A stretch of DNA of 64,000 nucleotides from the NCBI RefSeq assembly GCF_015160875.1, contig NZ_CP063374.1, forward strand, positions 2,232,001 to 2,296,000. The letters are read 5' to 3'. Under the pieces are notes generated by a model. That model saw only the letters and a program-made list of their open reading frames with translations, searched no databases and was not told the origin of the DNA. The DNA comes from Streptomyces chromofuscus. Its GTDB lineage: Bacteria; Actinomycetota; Actinomycetes; Streptomycetales; Streptomycetaceae. A program made the translations under genes and the position numbers. Positions 10,509 to 20,100 of the stretch are shown here, one piece after another (the first letter of the stretch is position 1; every line of letters begins with the position of its first letter).

Positions 10509-12731
10509 TCAGGCGCCGAGCCGTACGGCGGTGATGCCGTCGGCGGTCGCCACGTAGGCGCGGTCGCCGACGACGACCGGGCTGTGGGTGCTCTCGGACG
10601 GCCCGCCCTCCACCCGCTTCGCCCACCGCTGCCGGCCCCGGCGGTCCACGCCGTACAGGACCGAGCCCTGACGCACGAGGGCGGTGCCGCCCGCCACCGC
10701 GGGGTCGCTGTACAGATTGGCGGTGCCGGTGAGCGGAAAGGTCCAGACCCGGGAGCCGTCCGCCGGATCCAGGGCGGACAGCTCGTAGCTGGTCGACGTG
10801 ACGGCGACCTCGCCGAACGGCACGCACGTGAAGTCACGGCTGCCCGGCACGTCGTCGCTGTCCACGTGCCACAGCGGCTCGCCGGTCAGGCTGAAGCCGT
10901 GCAGCGACTGCTCCCCACCGGACCCGACCAGCAGGATGTCGCCGACCACCGTGGGCCGCCCGGTGTCGGAACCGGCCGCCACGGCCCACAGCCGACGTCC
11001 GCTGCGGGCGTCCAGGGCCTCCACCTCGTCCGCGAAGGTGCCGACGTACACCACACCGTCCAGCACCGTCGGCTCGCTGGTCGGCGCGGCCCCGGTGGCC
11101 CTGCTCCAGCGGACGCTGCCGTCGGGCGCGTACGCGCGCACCCCGCCGGCCTCCGCCGAGCCGCCGTGGGCCACGACGAGCAGGTCGCCCGCGCCCACGG
11201 GGAACTGGCCGTTGCCGCCCTCGACGCCCTCGGTCCAGCGCACCTTCCCGTCGTGGCCGACCGCGCAGAGCGCACCGACCTCTCCGGTGTCGTCGGCGGA
11301 CAGCAGGCAGTACACGCCGTCCGGGGTGACCATCGGGGACATCACCACGTGGTCCAGGGCGGTGTCCCAGACGCTCAGGCCGTTCAGTCCGACGGCGTGC
11401 AGCGCGCCGTCCGCGCCCCCGAGATACAGCCGGTCACCGCCGGGCGACACCGCGGCACAGGGCCCACGCCGGCCGCCGAGCCCCTGGACCCGGTACTGCC
11501 AGCCCGCTCGGGGGGTCGAACCCGCCGACGGACCGGAGCCGCCCGCACGGCCGCCGCCGCTGTCGTCGTCCGAGTCCCGCAGCCACAGCCACCCGCCGAC
11601 GCCCCCGGCCGCCACCCCCGCTCCTCCCACGAGACCACGCAGCAGCAGCCGCCGCGAGGGCGGCACGGGGGCCGGACCGTCCGTGGCGCCCGGAGCCGGC
11701 GGACGGTCCACCGGTCCGTCCGCGACCGGCACCGGGCGCACGGGCGCCGGCACAGCCACAGGCGCCGAACCGTCCGCGACGGTCACCGGCGCCGCGTACT
11801 CCACCCCGCTCGGCCGCTCGCCCGAGTCGCGGTCCGGGAGCCAGCGTTCGGCCCCGTCGGCCCCGTCGGCCGGGGCCGCGCCGGTGTACCAGTCGTGTCG
11901 CAGCGCCGCACGCAGCGACGGCCCGGTGTGGCCCGTCGCCGCGACCACCTGGGCAGGGCTGGGCCGGGCGGCCGGGTCCTCGGACAGGCAGGCCTCGACG
12001 AGGGGCCGAACGCCCTTCGGAACGCCGGACAGGTCGACGTCCCCGGTCAGGATCCGCAGCAGGACGACCGAGTCCTGCCCCTCGCCGAACGGCTCCCGGC
12101 CCGCCGAGGCGTACGCCAGCACCGCGCCCAGCGAGAAGACGTCGCTCGCCACGGTCACCCGGCCGCCGTTGCGCACCTGCTCCGGCGAGACGTACCCGAC
12201 GGACCCGACGATCGTCCCGGTCCGGGTCAGCGCGGTCGCCTCCAGCGCTCGCACGATCCCGAAGTCGATGACCCGCGGACCGCCCGGCGCCAGCAGGATG
12301 TTGGACGGTTTCAGGTCCCGGTGCACCATGCCCTTGCCGTGGATCGCGGCGAGCGCCTCGCCGAGCGCCGCCGCCAGCAGCAGCACCGCGTCCTCGGGGA
12401 GCGGCCCGTGGTCCAGCACCGCGTCCCGCAGGTTCGGCCCGTCCACGAACTCCGTGGCCATCCAGGGGCGTTCGGCCTCGGTGTCGGCGTCGACGACCCG
12501 CGCGGTGTACGTGCCCGCCCCGCCGACGGTCTGCGCGGCCCGCACCTCCTGCCGGAACCGGGCCCGGAAGGTGCGGTCCTCGGCATGTTCGGCCCGCACC
12601 ACTTTCACGGCGAGCCGCAACCCGCCCCGGGCCTCGGCGAGATACACCTCGCCCATGCCGCCGGCACCGAGTCTGCCCCGGACGTCGTACGGTCCGATCC
12701 GCCGAGGATCCGCCTCCCGCAGCGCCTGCAC
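10509..12731 (-). CDS. Transmembrane Ser/Thr protein kinase with PQQ-like beta-propeller sensor
   Basis: A 740-aa protein from GTG at 12731 (GGGGGAG 5 nt upstream). The N-terminal Hanks-type kinase domain (about 10-270) has GAGGMGEVY, the AVKVV lysine at about 43, HRDLKPSN, DFG and the activation-segment SPEQ. A Pro/Ala-rich linker leads to a single membrane helix (LLLRGLVGGAGVAAGGVGGW, about 390-410). The extracellular C-terminus carries repeated blades of the PQQ/quinoprotein propeller type (WDTALDHVVMSP, WAVAAGSDTG, WTFPLTG). The enzyme probably senses an envelope ligand and phosphorylates cytoplasmic targets. No phosphatase or PASTA protein lies next to it, so its target is not suggested by context. 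Confidence 0.93.
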   Translation of the reverse strand: MQALREADPRRIGPYDVRGRLGAGGMGEVYLAEARGGLRLAVKVVRAEHAEDRTFRARFRQEVRAAQTVGGAGTYTARVVDADTEAERPWMATEFVDGPNLRDAVLDHGPLPEDAVLLLAAALGEALAAIHGKGMVHRDLKPSNILLAPGGPRVIDFGIVRALEATALTRTGTIVGSVGYVSPEQVRNGGRVTVASDVFSLGAVLAYASAGREPFGEGQDSVVLLRILTGDVDLSGVPKGVRPLVEACLSEDPAARPSPAQVVAATGHTGPSLRAALRHDWYTGAAPADGADGAERWLPDRDSGERPSGVEYAAPVTVADGSAPVAVPAPVRPVPVADGPVDRPPAPGATDGPAPVPPSRRLLLRGLVGGAGVAAGGVGGWLWLRDSDDDSGGGRAGGSGPSAGSTPRAGWQYRVQGLGGRRGPCAAVSPGGDRLYLGGADGALHAVGLNGLSVWDTALDHVVMSPMVTPDGVYCLLSADDTGEVGALCAVGHDGKVRWTEGVEGGNGQFPVGAGDLLVVAHGGSAEAGGVRAYAPDGSVRWSRATGAAPTSEPTVLDGVVYVGTFADEVEALDARSGRRLWAVAAGSDTGRPTVVGDILLVGSGGEQSLHGFSLTGEPLWHVDSDDVPGSRDFTCVPFGEVAVTSTSYELSALDPADGSRVWTFPLTGTANLYSDPAVAGGTALVRQGSVLYGVDRRGRQRWAKRVEGGPSESTHSPVVVGDRAYVATADGITAVRLGA

Positions 12732-12796
12732 CCGCGCTCCCCCCGTCCTGCGTACGGCCGCCGTGGGGAGCGTATACGCCGAGGCCCGTCGGCGGA

Positions 12797-14158
12797 TCAC
12801 CCGGCGGGGACGCAACGCCCGTCCCGCGTGCGGTAGTTCCACCGCGCGCCGTCGCGGACCAGTTCCCGCACCGCCCCGACGAACCGCTCGACGTGCTCGT
12901 CCGGCGTGCCCGCGCCGAAGCTGACCCGGATGGCGTTCAGCGACCGCTCGCCGGGTGCCGCCTCGGGTGCGCCGCACTCGCCCTGGGCCTGCGGATCGCT
13001 GCCCAGCAGGGTGCGCACGAGGGGGTGGGCGCAGAAGAGGCCGTCGCGGACGCCGATGCCGTACTCCGCCGAGAGCGCGGCGGCGAAGTGCGAGCTGTTC
13101 CAGCCGTCGACGACGAAGGAGAGCACACCGACGCGCGGGGCGTCGTCGCCGAAGAGGGACAGCACCCGGACCTCGGGCACCTCGGCGAGCCCCGCGCGGA
13201 CCTTCTCGATCAGGTACCGCTCGCGGGCGACCAGGCTGTCGAACCCGGCCTCCGTCAGCGCCTTGCAGGCCGACGCGATCGCGTAGGCGCCGATGACGTT
13301 CGGGGAGCCCGCCTCGTGCCGGGCGGCGCTCTCGTGCCACTCCACGTCCACGCCGCCGTCCGCGCGCCGGGCGACCGTGCGGCTGGCGCCGCCGCCCGCG
13401 AGGTACGGCTCGGCCTCGCGCAGCCAGTCGGCGCGGCCGGCGAGGACGCCGGAGCCGAAGGGGGCGTACAGCTTGTGCCCGGAGAAGGCGACCCAGTCGA
13501 CGTCCAGGTCCTCGACCGAGACCGGGTGGTGCGGGGCCAGCTGGGCGGCGTCGAGCACGATCCGGGCGCCGTGGGCGTGCGCCGCGGCGGCCAGTTCGCG
13601 AACCGGCCACAGCTCGCCGGTGACGTTGGATGCGCCGGTGACGCAGACCAGGGCCGGGCCGTGCGGATCGCGGTCGGCCAGCGCGCGCTCCAGGGTCTCG
13701 ACGGCCCGCCGCGGGGTGCGCGGCGCGTCCAGGTAGGTGACGCGGGCGTCGCGCCAGGGCAGCAGGGAGGCGTGGTGCTCGGTCTCGAAGACGAAGACCT
13801 GACAGCCGGCCGGGAGAACGGTGGCGAGGAGGTTGAGCGAGTCGGTGGTGGACCGGGTGAACACCACCTGGTCGTCACCGCGGCAGCCGAGGAACTCGGC
13901 GACGGTCCGGCGGGCGTTCTCGAACAGGTCGGTGGACAGCTGGGAGAGATAACCGGCGCCGCGGTGGACGCTGCCGTAGTACGGCGCGTACGCCGCGACG
14001 TCGTCCCAGACGCGCTGGAGGGCGGGGGCGCTGGCCGCGTGGTCGAGCGCGGCGTAGGTGACTTCGCCACCCGTGACGAGCGGGACGGTGACATCCCGGC
14101 CCAGAACGGGCAGCGGGGCACGAACGGACTGGTCGGCGGCAGCGGTGGAGACGGACAT
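12797..14158 (-). CDS. Class-V aminotransferase-fold PLP enzyme (cysteine desulfurase/selenocysteine lyase-like)
   Basis: A 453-aa fold-type I PLP enzyme. Visible marks are LDHAASAPALQRV at the N-terminus, RSTTDSLNLLA (phosphate-binding region), VLDAAQLAPH (Asp facing the pyridine nitrogen) and the Schiff-base lysine in FSGHKLYAPFGSG. It belongs to the class-V group that includes cysteine desulfurases and isopenicillin epimerases. The usual SufS/IscS catalytic-cysteine loop is not obvious, so another sulfur or amino-acid reaction is possible. A SAM-IV-type riboswitch lies in its leader, which ties expression to S-adenosylmethionine and suggests a job in methionine, cysteine or SAM metabolism. 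The ATG lies some 160 nt below the aptamer. Confidence 0.85.
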   Translation of the reverse strand: MSVSTAAADQSVRAPLPVLGRDVTVPLVTGGEVTYAALDHAASAPALQRVWDDVAAYAPYYGSVHRGAGYLSQLSTDLFENARRTVAEFLGCRGDDQVVFTRSTTDSLNLLATVLPAGCQVFVFETEHHASLLPWRDARVTYLDAPRTPRRAVETLERALADRDPHGPALVCVTGASNVTGELWPVRELAAAAHAHGARIVLDAAQLAPHHPVSVEDLDVDWVAFSGHKLYAPFGSGVLAGRADWLREAEPYLAGGGASRTVARRADGGVDVEWHESAARHEAGSPNVIGAYAIASACKALTEAGFDSLVARERYLIEKVRAGLAEVPEVRVLSLFGDDAPRVGVLSFVVDGWNSSHFAAALSAEYGIGVRDGLFCAHPLVRTLLGSDPQAQGECGAPEAAPGERSLNAIRVSFGAGTPDEHVERFVGAVRELVRDGARWNYRTRDGRCVPAG

Positions 14159-14317
14159 GGGTGTACTCCCGTGAGGCAGACGGAACCCACCACGCGAGCG
14201 GCACGCTCGAGCGCGGGGCGGAGAAGTGAAGGGGATGCGGATGCGGGGCTCGACGCCCCTAGCGCATTCGCTTGCTCACGGAAGGCTCCTCGACGACCAG
14301 GACCCCTGGTGGCACGA

Positions 14318-14437
14318 GGGGTCCGCGCTTGCCGCAGACCTCGCTGCCTACGGCCTGGTCCTCACCCGGGGCACCCCGCCACGGACGGAGGGTTGCCGGA
14401 CAGCCGGCCGGGGCCTTTCAGCTGTCGCTCATGACCT
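14318..14437 (-). ncRNA. SAM-IV-type S-adenosylmethionine riboswitch
   Basis: Read on the minus strand, the leader of the class-V aminotransferase gene contains, in order, GGTCATGAGCGACAGC, GCCCCGGC...CCGGCAACCCTCC, GGGGTGCCCCGGGTGA and GACCAGGCC. These match the conserved core of the SAM-I/SAM-IV family, and the short layout with the extra 3' hairpin is the actinobacterial SAM-IV form. The first helix pairs the CCAGGTC at the 5' end with GACCAGG. Boundaries are by eye and could shift by about 10 nt. SAM binding would be expected to lower expression of the downstream gene. Confidence 0.85.
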
Positions 14438-14473
14438 GGTACAGCATCCTGCCACATGATCTTCGGCTCGCAA

Positions 14474-14500
14474 GGCGCGGTCCAGAATCCGGACCGCGCC
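14474..14500 (-). terminator. Hairpin terminator of trpD
   Basis: A perfect 10-bp stem (GGCGCGGTCC at 14474-14483 with complement at 14491-14500, 7-nt loop) starts 21 nt past the trpD stop. It separates trpD from the riboswitch that begins about 37 nt further on. Confidence 0.7.
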
Positions 14501-14520
14501 CCGCGTCACCTCACGCGGTG

Positions 14521-15585
14521 TCAGGCGTGGCTCGCCGCCACCCACCGGTCCAGCACCCGCTTGGCGGCCCCGGAATCGATCGACTCGGCCGCCTTCTCGA
14601 TGCCGGCACGGATCCGCTCGGTCAGCGGTGCCCCACCCGGCTCCAGCGCCACCAGGGCCGCCGCCGCGTTCAGCAGGACCGCGTCCCGTACGGGGCCCGG
14701 CTCGCCGTCCAGCAGCCGCCGGGCGACCTCCGCGTTGTACGAGGCGTCCGCGCCCCGCAGCGCCTCCACCGGCACCAGCTCGATGCCGACCTCGCGCGGG
14801 TCGAAGGTCTCCTCGCTCACCTTGCCGTCGCGGACCACCCACACCCGGGAGGTCGACGTGGTCGTCAGCTCGTCGAGGCCGTCGTCGCCGCGGAAGACCA
14901 GCGAGGAGTTGCCGCGCTCGGCGAACACCCCGGCCACGATCGGGGCCATCCGCGGGTCCGCGACGCCCACCGCCTGAGCCTTGACCTTCGCCGGGTTCGT
15001 CAGCGGGCCCAGGAAGTTGAACGTCGTCCGGATGCCCAACTGGCCGCGCGCCGCCGCCACGTGCCGCAGTGCCGGATGGAACTTCACCGCGAAGCAGAAG
15101 GTGATCCCCGCCTCCTCGGCGACCTCCGCCACCCGCCGCGGCGTCAGCTCAAGATTGACGCCCAGCTTCTCCAGCACGTCGGACGCCCCGGAGGCGGACG
15201 ACGCGGCCCGGTTGCCGTGCTTGACGACCTTCGCGCCCGTACCGGCGACGACGATCGCCGACATGGTGGAGATGTTCACCGTCCTCGCGCCGTCGCCGCC
15301 GGTCCCGACGATGTCGACCGTCTCCCCCGGCACCTCGATCACGTTGGCGTGCTCGTACATCGTCCGCACGAGCCCGGTGATCTCCTCGACGGTCTCGCCC
15401 TTGGCCCGCAGCGCGACGGCGAAACCGGCGATCTGCGCGTCCGTCGCCTCGCCCCGCATGATCAGGTCCATCGCCCAGGCGGTCTCGTCCGTGCTCAGGT
15501 CACGGCCGTCCAGCAGGCCGTTCAGCAGGGCGGGCCAGGAGCGGCCCGCCGCGGTGTCGCCTCCAGCGGGGGTCACAGCGCTCAT
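14521..15585 (-). CDS. trpD: Anthranilate phosphoribosyltransferase
   Basis: A 354-aa enzyme of tryptophan synthesis that transfers the phosphoribosyl group of PRPP to anthranilate. The PRPP-binding glycine loop [17 protein letters not shown] (about residues 88-104), [10 protein letters not shown] and the acidic pair region FRGDDGLDE are all present, and the length is normal for the family. It stands alone on the minus strand with no other trp gene nearby. The operon-less trpD next to the qcr genes is the usual arrangement in Streptomyces. A terminator follows at 14474-14500. Confidence 0.97.
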   Translation of the reverse strand: MSAVTPAGGDTAAGRSWPALLNGLLDGRDLSTDETAWAMDLIMRGEATDAQIAGFAVALRAKGETVEEITGLVRTMYEHANVIEVPGETVDIVGTGGDGARTVNISTMSAIVVAGTGAKVVKHGNRAASSASGASDVLEKLGVNLELTPRRVAEVAEEAGITFCFAVKFHPALRHVAAARGQLGIRTTFNFLGPLTNPAKVKAQAVGVADPRMAPIVAGVFAERGNSSLVFRGDDGLDELTTTSTSRVWVVRDGKVSEETFDPREVGIELVPVEALRGADASYNAEVARRLLDGEPGPVRDAVLLNAAAALVALEPGGAPLTERIRAGIEKAAESIDSGAAKRVLDRWVAASHA

Positions 15586-15660
15586 CAGCCGCTCCTGGGT
15601 CGGTCCCGTCGTACGGGACAGGTCTCTCGAACTGCCTCCACCCTATCCAGCCCCGGGTAC

Positions 15661-15701
15661 GGCGCAGGGCCCCGTCCGAACACCGGACGGGGCCCTGCGC
15701 C
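15661..15701 (-). terminator. Strong hairpin terminator of the ctaE-qcrCAB unit
   Basis: An 18-bp perfect stem (left arm 15661-15678, right arm 15684-15701, loop AACAC) begins 22 nt beyond the qcrB stop. It closes the respiratory transcription unit before trpD. Confidence 0.85.
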
Positions 15702-15722
15702 GTGGCGTGGCGAGTGCAGCGA

Positions 15723-17360
15723 TCAGTGGTGGCCGTGGCCGCTCGTGATCTCCTTGTACTCCTCGACGGTGGGCTTGGCGACCTGGGAGTCCTCGCCGTA
15801 GTAGGCGTTGCTGAGCTTGGCGCGCAGCTTCTCGGAGCCCGTCACCTTGCGCTCGACACCGTTCTCGTCGACCGTCGGGCCGATCTCGGCCGGCTTGTAC
15901 TGCTCGTGTGCCGTGAGCGTGTACAGGGCCTCCTGGCTGAGCGGCTCGTGGACCTCGATGAACTCACCGTGCGGCAGGCGCTTGATGGTGCCGGTCTCCC
16001 GGCCGTGCAGCACCTTGTCCTTGTCCCGGCGCTGCAGGCCGAGGCAGATCCGCTTGGTGACGACGAACGCGACGACCGGTCCGACGAAGAACCCGATCCG
16101 GACGAACCAGGTGACCGCGTTGATCGACAGATGGAAGTGGGTGGCGATGATGTCGTTGCCACCACCGACCAGCATGATCATGTAGGCGGTGACCCAGGCG
16201 ACGCCGAAGGCCGTGCGGGTCGGGGCGTTGCGCGGCCGGTCCAGGATGTGGTGTTCGCGCTTGTCCCCGGTGATCCACGACTCGATGAACGGGTACAACG
16301 CGATCACGGCGAGGAACAGGCCGAACAGCACCAGCGGGATGAACACGCCCAGGACCAGCGTGTGGCCCCAGAAGTTGATCTCCCAGCCGGGCATGGCCCG
16401 GACGAGGCCTTCGGCGAAGCCCATGTACCAGTCGGGCTGGGCGCCCGTGGACACCAGGTCCGGGCGGTACGGGCCGAGCACCCAGATCGGGTTGACGGTC
16501 GCGATGCCGGCCAGGGCCGCGATCAGACCGAAGACCAGGAAGAAGAAGCCTCCGGCCTTGGCGGTGTAGACCGGCAGCAGCGGCATGCCGACGACGTTCT
16601 TGTTGGACTTTCCGGGACCCGCGTACTGCGTGTGCTTGTGGTAGACGACCAGGATCAGGTGGCCCACCACCAGGCCGAGCATGATGCCCGGCAGCAGCAG
16701 GATGTGGATCGAGTAGAAGCGGGCCACGAAGTCGGTGCCCGGGAACTCTCCGCCGAACAGGAAGAACGAGATGTATGTGCCGACGATCGGCGTGGACAGG
16801 ATCGCACCCTGCGTGAAGCGGACACCGGTGCCGGAGAGCAGGTCGTCCGGGAGCGAGTAACCGGTGAAACCGGTGAACATGCCGAGGACGAACAGCAGGA
16901 AGCCGAACAGCCAGTTGACCTCACGCGGCTTGCGGAACGCGCCCGTGAAGAACACGCGCATCATGTGCACGAACATGCCGGCGAGGAAGATGATCGCCGC
17001 CCAGTGGTGGATCTGCCGGATGAGCAGACCGCCGCGCACGTCGAAGCTGATGTCCAGCGTGGAGGCGAACGCCTCCGACATCAGCTGACCCTGCAGCGGG
17101 ACGTAGCTGCCGTGGTACTCCACCTCGTTCATCGACGGGTGGAAGAACAGCGTCAGGTACACACCCGTGAGGATGATGATGATGAAGCTGTACAGGCAGA
17201 TCTCGCCCAGCATGAAGGACCAGTGGTCCGGGAAGATCTTGCGCATGTTGGCCTTGGCCAGGGAGTAGATCCCGAGCCGGCCGTCGGCCCAGTCGGCGAC
17301 GCGCTCGCCGGCCGGCGCCTTCCCGCGAGAGCGGGAATCGGAGGTGGTCGTAGTACTCAT
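15723..17360 (-). CDS. qcrB: Cytochrome bc1 complex cytochrome b subunit
   Basis: A 545-aa multi-helix protein, the length typical of actinobacterial QcrB, which is longer than the proteobacterial form. It carries the quinol-oxidation and haem b helices (HHWAAIIFLAGMFVHMMRVFFTGAF with haem-ligand His residues) and the GFTGYSLPDDLLSGTG segment. A long polar C-terminal tail, ending in His residues, is specific to actinobacteria. It is the core of menaquinol:cytochrome c reductase in the membrane. The ATG at 17360 overlaps the qcrA stop by 4 nt (ATGA), so it is translated together with the Rieske subunit. Confidence 0.98.
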   Translation of the reverse strand: MSTTTTSDSRSRGKAPAGERVADWADGRLGIYSLAKANMRKIFPDHWSFMLGEICLYSFIIIILTGVYLTLFFHPSMNEVEYHGSYVPLQGQLMSEAFASTLDISFDVRGGLLIRQIHHWAAIIFLAGMFVHMMRVFFTGAFRKPREVNWLFGFLLFVLGMFTGFTGYSLPDDLLSGTGVRFTQGAILSTPIVGTYISFFLFGGEFPGTDFVARFYSIHILLLPGIMLGLVVGHLILVVYHKHTQYAGPGKSNKNVVGMPLLPVYTAKAGGFFFLVFGLIAALAGIATVNPIWVLGPYRPDLVSTGAQPDWYMGFAEGLVRAMPGWEINFWGHTLVLGVFIPLVLFGLFLAVIALYPFIESWITGDKREHHILDRPRNAPTRTAFGVAWVTAYMIMLVGGGNDIIATHFHLSINAVTWFVRIGFFVGPVVAFVVTKRICLGLQRRDKDKVLHGRETGTIKRLPHGEFIEVHEPLSQEALYTLTAHEQYKPAEIGPTVDENGVERKVTGSEKLRAKLSNAYYGEDSQVAKPTVEEYKEITSGHGHH

Positions 17361-18415
17361 CCGCGCTCCCAGAATGCAGGACCGACGGGCTCTTCGAAGT
17401 CGCCGAGCGCCTCGAGGTAACCCTCGTCGTTCACGCCGATCCGCAGCTGCGGCAGGGCGTGGCCGGCGGGGCCGAAGATGACCCGGGCACCGTCGGAGAG
17501 GTCGAAGGTGGACTGGTGGCAGGGGCACAGCACATGGTGCGTCTGCTGCTCGTACAGCGAGATCGGGCAACCGACGTGGGTGCAGATCTTCGAGTACGCC
17601 ACGATGCCCTCGTGCGACCACTCGAGCTCGCGCTTGTCCTTGATGTCGCCCGGCTGCAGCCGCACGATCATCAGGGCCGCCTTGGCGATCTCGTTCTGGA
17701 AGTCGTGGTCGTGCTCCTCCAGGCCCTCGGGCTTGGCGAACGTGAGCGAGCCGACGGCGACGTCCGAAGGACGCAGCGGCTCGTTCGTGTTCATGTTGAC
17801 GAGCAGCTTGCCCTTCTTCCACAGGGTGTGGCGGAGCTTCGTCTCGGGCAGCGGACCCAGGTCGCGCAGCAGGACGATGCCGGACAGCGGCACCAGGGTG
17901 AGCGCGCCGAACATCGTGTTGCGGATCAGCTTGCGACGGCCGAGCGCGGACTCCTTGGCGCCCTGCTTGAAGTCCGCGTGGACCTTCGCGCGGACCTCGG
18001 GGGAGGCCGCGATCGGGTGGCGCTCGTCGGCGATCTCCACGTCGGACATCAGGGTGCGGGCCCAGTGGACCGCGCCCGCGCCGATGCAGAACAGCGCGAT
18101 ACCGAGGGTCAGACCGAGGGCGAGGTTCAGCGCGCTGACGTGCCCGAGCGGCCAGACGTAGACGATCTTGTCGACCGACAGCGTCACGAACGAGGCGATG
18201 AAGGCGATCGTGGCCAGCATCGACACCGTGAACAGCAGGGCCACCGTGCGCTCGGACCGCTTGGCGGCCCGCTCGTCGATGTCCTGGATCCGGTGCTCGT
18301 GCGGCGGCAGACCCGGGTCTGCGAACGGGTGCTTCTCGTCGGCGACGGCGACCGTGCGGGGCGCGGCGTCCCGCTCGGCGGGCAGGTTCTCTTCTGGGGT
18401 GTCTTGGCTACTCAT
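17357..18415 (-). CDS. qcrA: Rieske iron-sulfur subunit of the cytochrome bc1 complex
   Basis: A 352-aa protein with the [2Fe-2S] ligands in CTHVGCP and CPCHQS near the C-terminus. The N-terminal half has three membrane helices (about 55-75, 90-110 and 165-185), as in actinobacterial Rieske proteins, rather than the single helix of other bacteria. It passes electrons from menaquinol to the di-haem cytochrome QcrC. The ATG at 18415 follows the qcrC stop with a 4-nt overlap, and the stop overlaps qcrB likewise. A slightly longer frame upstream (to 18451) lies within qcrC and has no reason to be used. Confidence 0.98.
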   Translation of the reverse strand: MSSQDTPEENLPAERDAAPRTVAVADEKHPFADPGLPPHEHRIQDIDERAAKRSERTVALLFTVSMLATIAFIASFVTLSVDKIVYVWPLGHVSALNLALGLTLGIALFCIGAGAVHWARTLMSDVEIADERHPIAASPEVRAKVHADFKQGAKESALGRRKLIRNTMFGALTLVPLSGIVLLRDLGPLPETKLRHTLWKKGKLLVNMNTNEPLRPSDVAVGSLTFAKPEGLEEHDHDFQNEIAKAALMIVRLQPGDIKDKRELEWSHEGIVAYSKICTHVGCPISLYEQQTHHVLCPCHQSTFDLSDGARVIFGPAGHALPQLRIGVNDEGYLEALGDFEEPVGPAFWERG

Positions 18416-19224
18416 GACTTCTTGGCCTTTGCGGTCCGGGCGGCGACCCACACGGCGACGGCGATCAGGCCGCCGAGACCGGCGATCCAGCCGAACAGGC
18501 CCTCGGCGACCGGGCCGATACCGCCCAGTTCGAGGCCACCGTAGCTCTCGGTGTCCTCACCGTTGACCTCGTTCAGGTACGCGATGATGTCCTTCTTGTT
18601 CTGCTCGGACAGCGTCGTGTCGGGGAAGCTGGGCATGTTCTGCGGGCCGGTCTGCATGGCCTCGTAGATGTGCTTCGCGGAGACGTCCTCCAGCGACGGC
18701 GCGTACTTGCCCTTGGTGAGGGCACCGCCCTTGCCGGTGAAGTTGTGGCACTGCGCGCAGTTGGTGCGGAACAGCTCGCCGCCCTCGGCGATGTCCGCGC
18801 CCTCCGTGCCGTACTGCTCCTTGGTCGGGATGTTCGGACCGGCGCCGAGCGAGGCGACGTAGGCCGCGAGCTGGTCGATCTCGGCCTGCGTGTAGATGAC
18901 CTTCTTCTTCGGCACCTGGGCGCCCTGGGAGGTCGCCGCCGGCATGCGGCCGGTGCCGACCTGGAAGTCGACGGCCGCGGCGCCCACGCCGACCAGGCTG
19001 GGGCCGTCGGTGGTGCCCTGACCGCCGGTGCCGTGGCAGCTGGCGCAGCCGACGGCGTAGAGCTTCTTGCCCTCGTCGATGGCGAGGGACTGGGCGGTGT
19101 CATCGGCCTGCGCCGTGCCCGCGGGTGCGAGCGCGGCGTACAGCCCCCCAGTGGCCGCCAGCGCGAGGAGTAGGACGACGAGCGCCGCCAGCGGATGGCG
19201 TCGTCGTGCGGAGAGCTTTTTCAC
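18412..19224 (-). CDS. qcrC: Di-haem cytochrome c subunit of the bc1 complex
   Basis: A 270-aa membrane-anchored protein with two c-type haem motifs, CASCH (about residue 60) and CAQCH (about residue 155). It has an N-terminal signal-anchor helix and a C-terminal membrane helix (GWIAGLGGLIAVAVWVAA). This cytochrome cc replaces soluble cytochrome c in actinobacteria and hands electrons directly to the aa3 oxidase inside a III2-IV2 supercomplex. It lies between ctaE (64 nt upstream) and qcrA (4-nt overlap), all on the minus strand. Confidence 0.98.
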   Translation of the reverse strand: MKKLSARRRHPLAALVVLLLALAATGGLYAALAPAGTAQADDTAQSLAIDEGKKLYAVGCASCHGTGGQGTTDGPSLVGVGAAAVDFQVGTGRMPAATSQGAQVPKKKVIYTQAEIDQLAAYVASLGAGPNIPTKEQYGTEGADIAEGGELFRTNCAQCHNFTGKGGALTKGKYAPSLEDVSAKHIYEAMQTGPQNMPSFPDTTLSEQNKKDIIAYLNEVNGEDTESYGGLELGGIGPVAEGLFGWIAGLGGLIAVAVWVAARTAKAKKS

Positions 19225-19288
19225 GGATTACCCCGGTGTCAGGATCTTCTGCGTCGAGTCTTCTGGAATGCGCGGGAGCGGGTCCCGC

Positions 19289-19909
19289 CTACTTGATCAT
19301 GTAGATCGTGGCGAAGAGGCCGATCCAGACGACGTCGACGAAGTGCCAGTAGTAGGACACGACGATGGCGGCGGTCGCCTGCTCGTGGGTGAATCTCCGA
19401 GCCGCGTAGGTGCGGCCGAGGACCAGCAGGAAGGCGATGAGTCCGCCCGTCACGTGCAGGCCGTGGAAGCCGGTGGTCAGGTAGAAGACCGAGCCGTACG
19501 GGTCGGACGAGAGCGACAGGCCCTCGTGCTTGACCAGCTCGGTGTACTCGAACACCTGACCGCCGATGAAGATCGCACCCATGATGAAGGTGACGATGAA
19601 CCACATCCGGAGCTTCTTCACGTCACCGCGCTCGGCGGCGAACACGCCGAGCTGGCAGGTGAGGGAGGAGAGCACCAGGATCGTGGTGTTCGTCGCCGAG
19701 AACGGGAAGTTCAGGGCGGCGGCCTTCTCCGACCAGAAGTCGGGCCCGGTCACCGATCGCAGGGTGAAGTACATCGCGAAGAGGGCCGCGAAGAACATCA
19801 GCTCGGAACTCAGCCAGATGATGGTTCCGACGCTGGTGAGGTTCGGCCGATTGACCGACGGGTGCGCGTGCCCGGTATCTACTGTCGTTGCTGTCGCCAC
19901 GACCGACAT
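19289..19909 (-). CDS. ctaE: Cytochrome c oxidase (aa3) subunit III
   Basis: A 206-aa protein with five membrane helices. Typical stretches are [35 protein letters not shown] and [22 protein letters not shown], the last two being the subunit III signature. It is the first gene of the ctaE-qcrCAB unit. The 190-bp divergent region to the receiver-like gene at 20101 must hold its promoter. In the supercomplex it stabilises the catalytic subunit I. Confidence 0.97.
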   Translation of the reverse strand: MSVVATATTVDTGHAHPSVNRPNLTSVGTIIWLSSELMFFAALFAMYFTLRSVTGPDFWSEKAAALNFPFSATNTTILVLSSLTCQLGVFAAERGDVKKLRMWFIVTFIMGAIFIGGQVFEYTELVKHEGLSLSSDPYGSVFYLTTGFHGLHVTGGLIAFLLVLGRTYAARRFTHEQATAAIVVSYYWHFVDVVWIGLFATIYMIK

Positions 19910-20100
19910 TATGTCGGTCGCTTATCCCGCCCTCACTCCGGGGGGTGCTGTTCGGAGTGTCCGCAGCGTGCGGAGTGCCCGTATGGCCCAGGCCGGGCGT
20001 GTGCGAACCGGTGCTGACGAAGCGTTCAAGGGAGTAGCATCCGCCGCATCGGGCCTTGACGCCCGGCCTTTCCGTACGACGCCGACGTCTCGGAGGAAGC

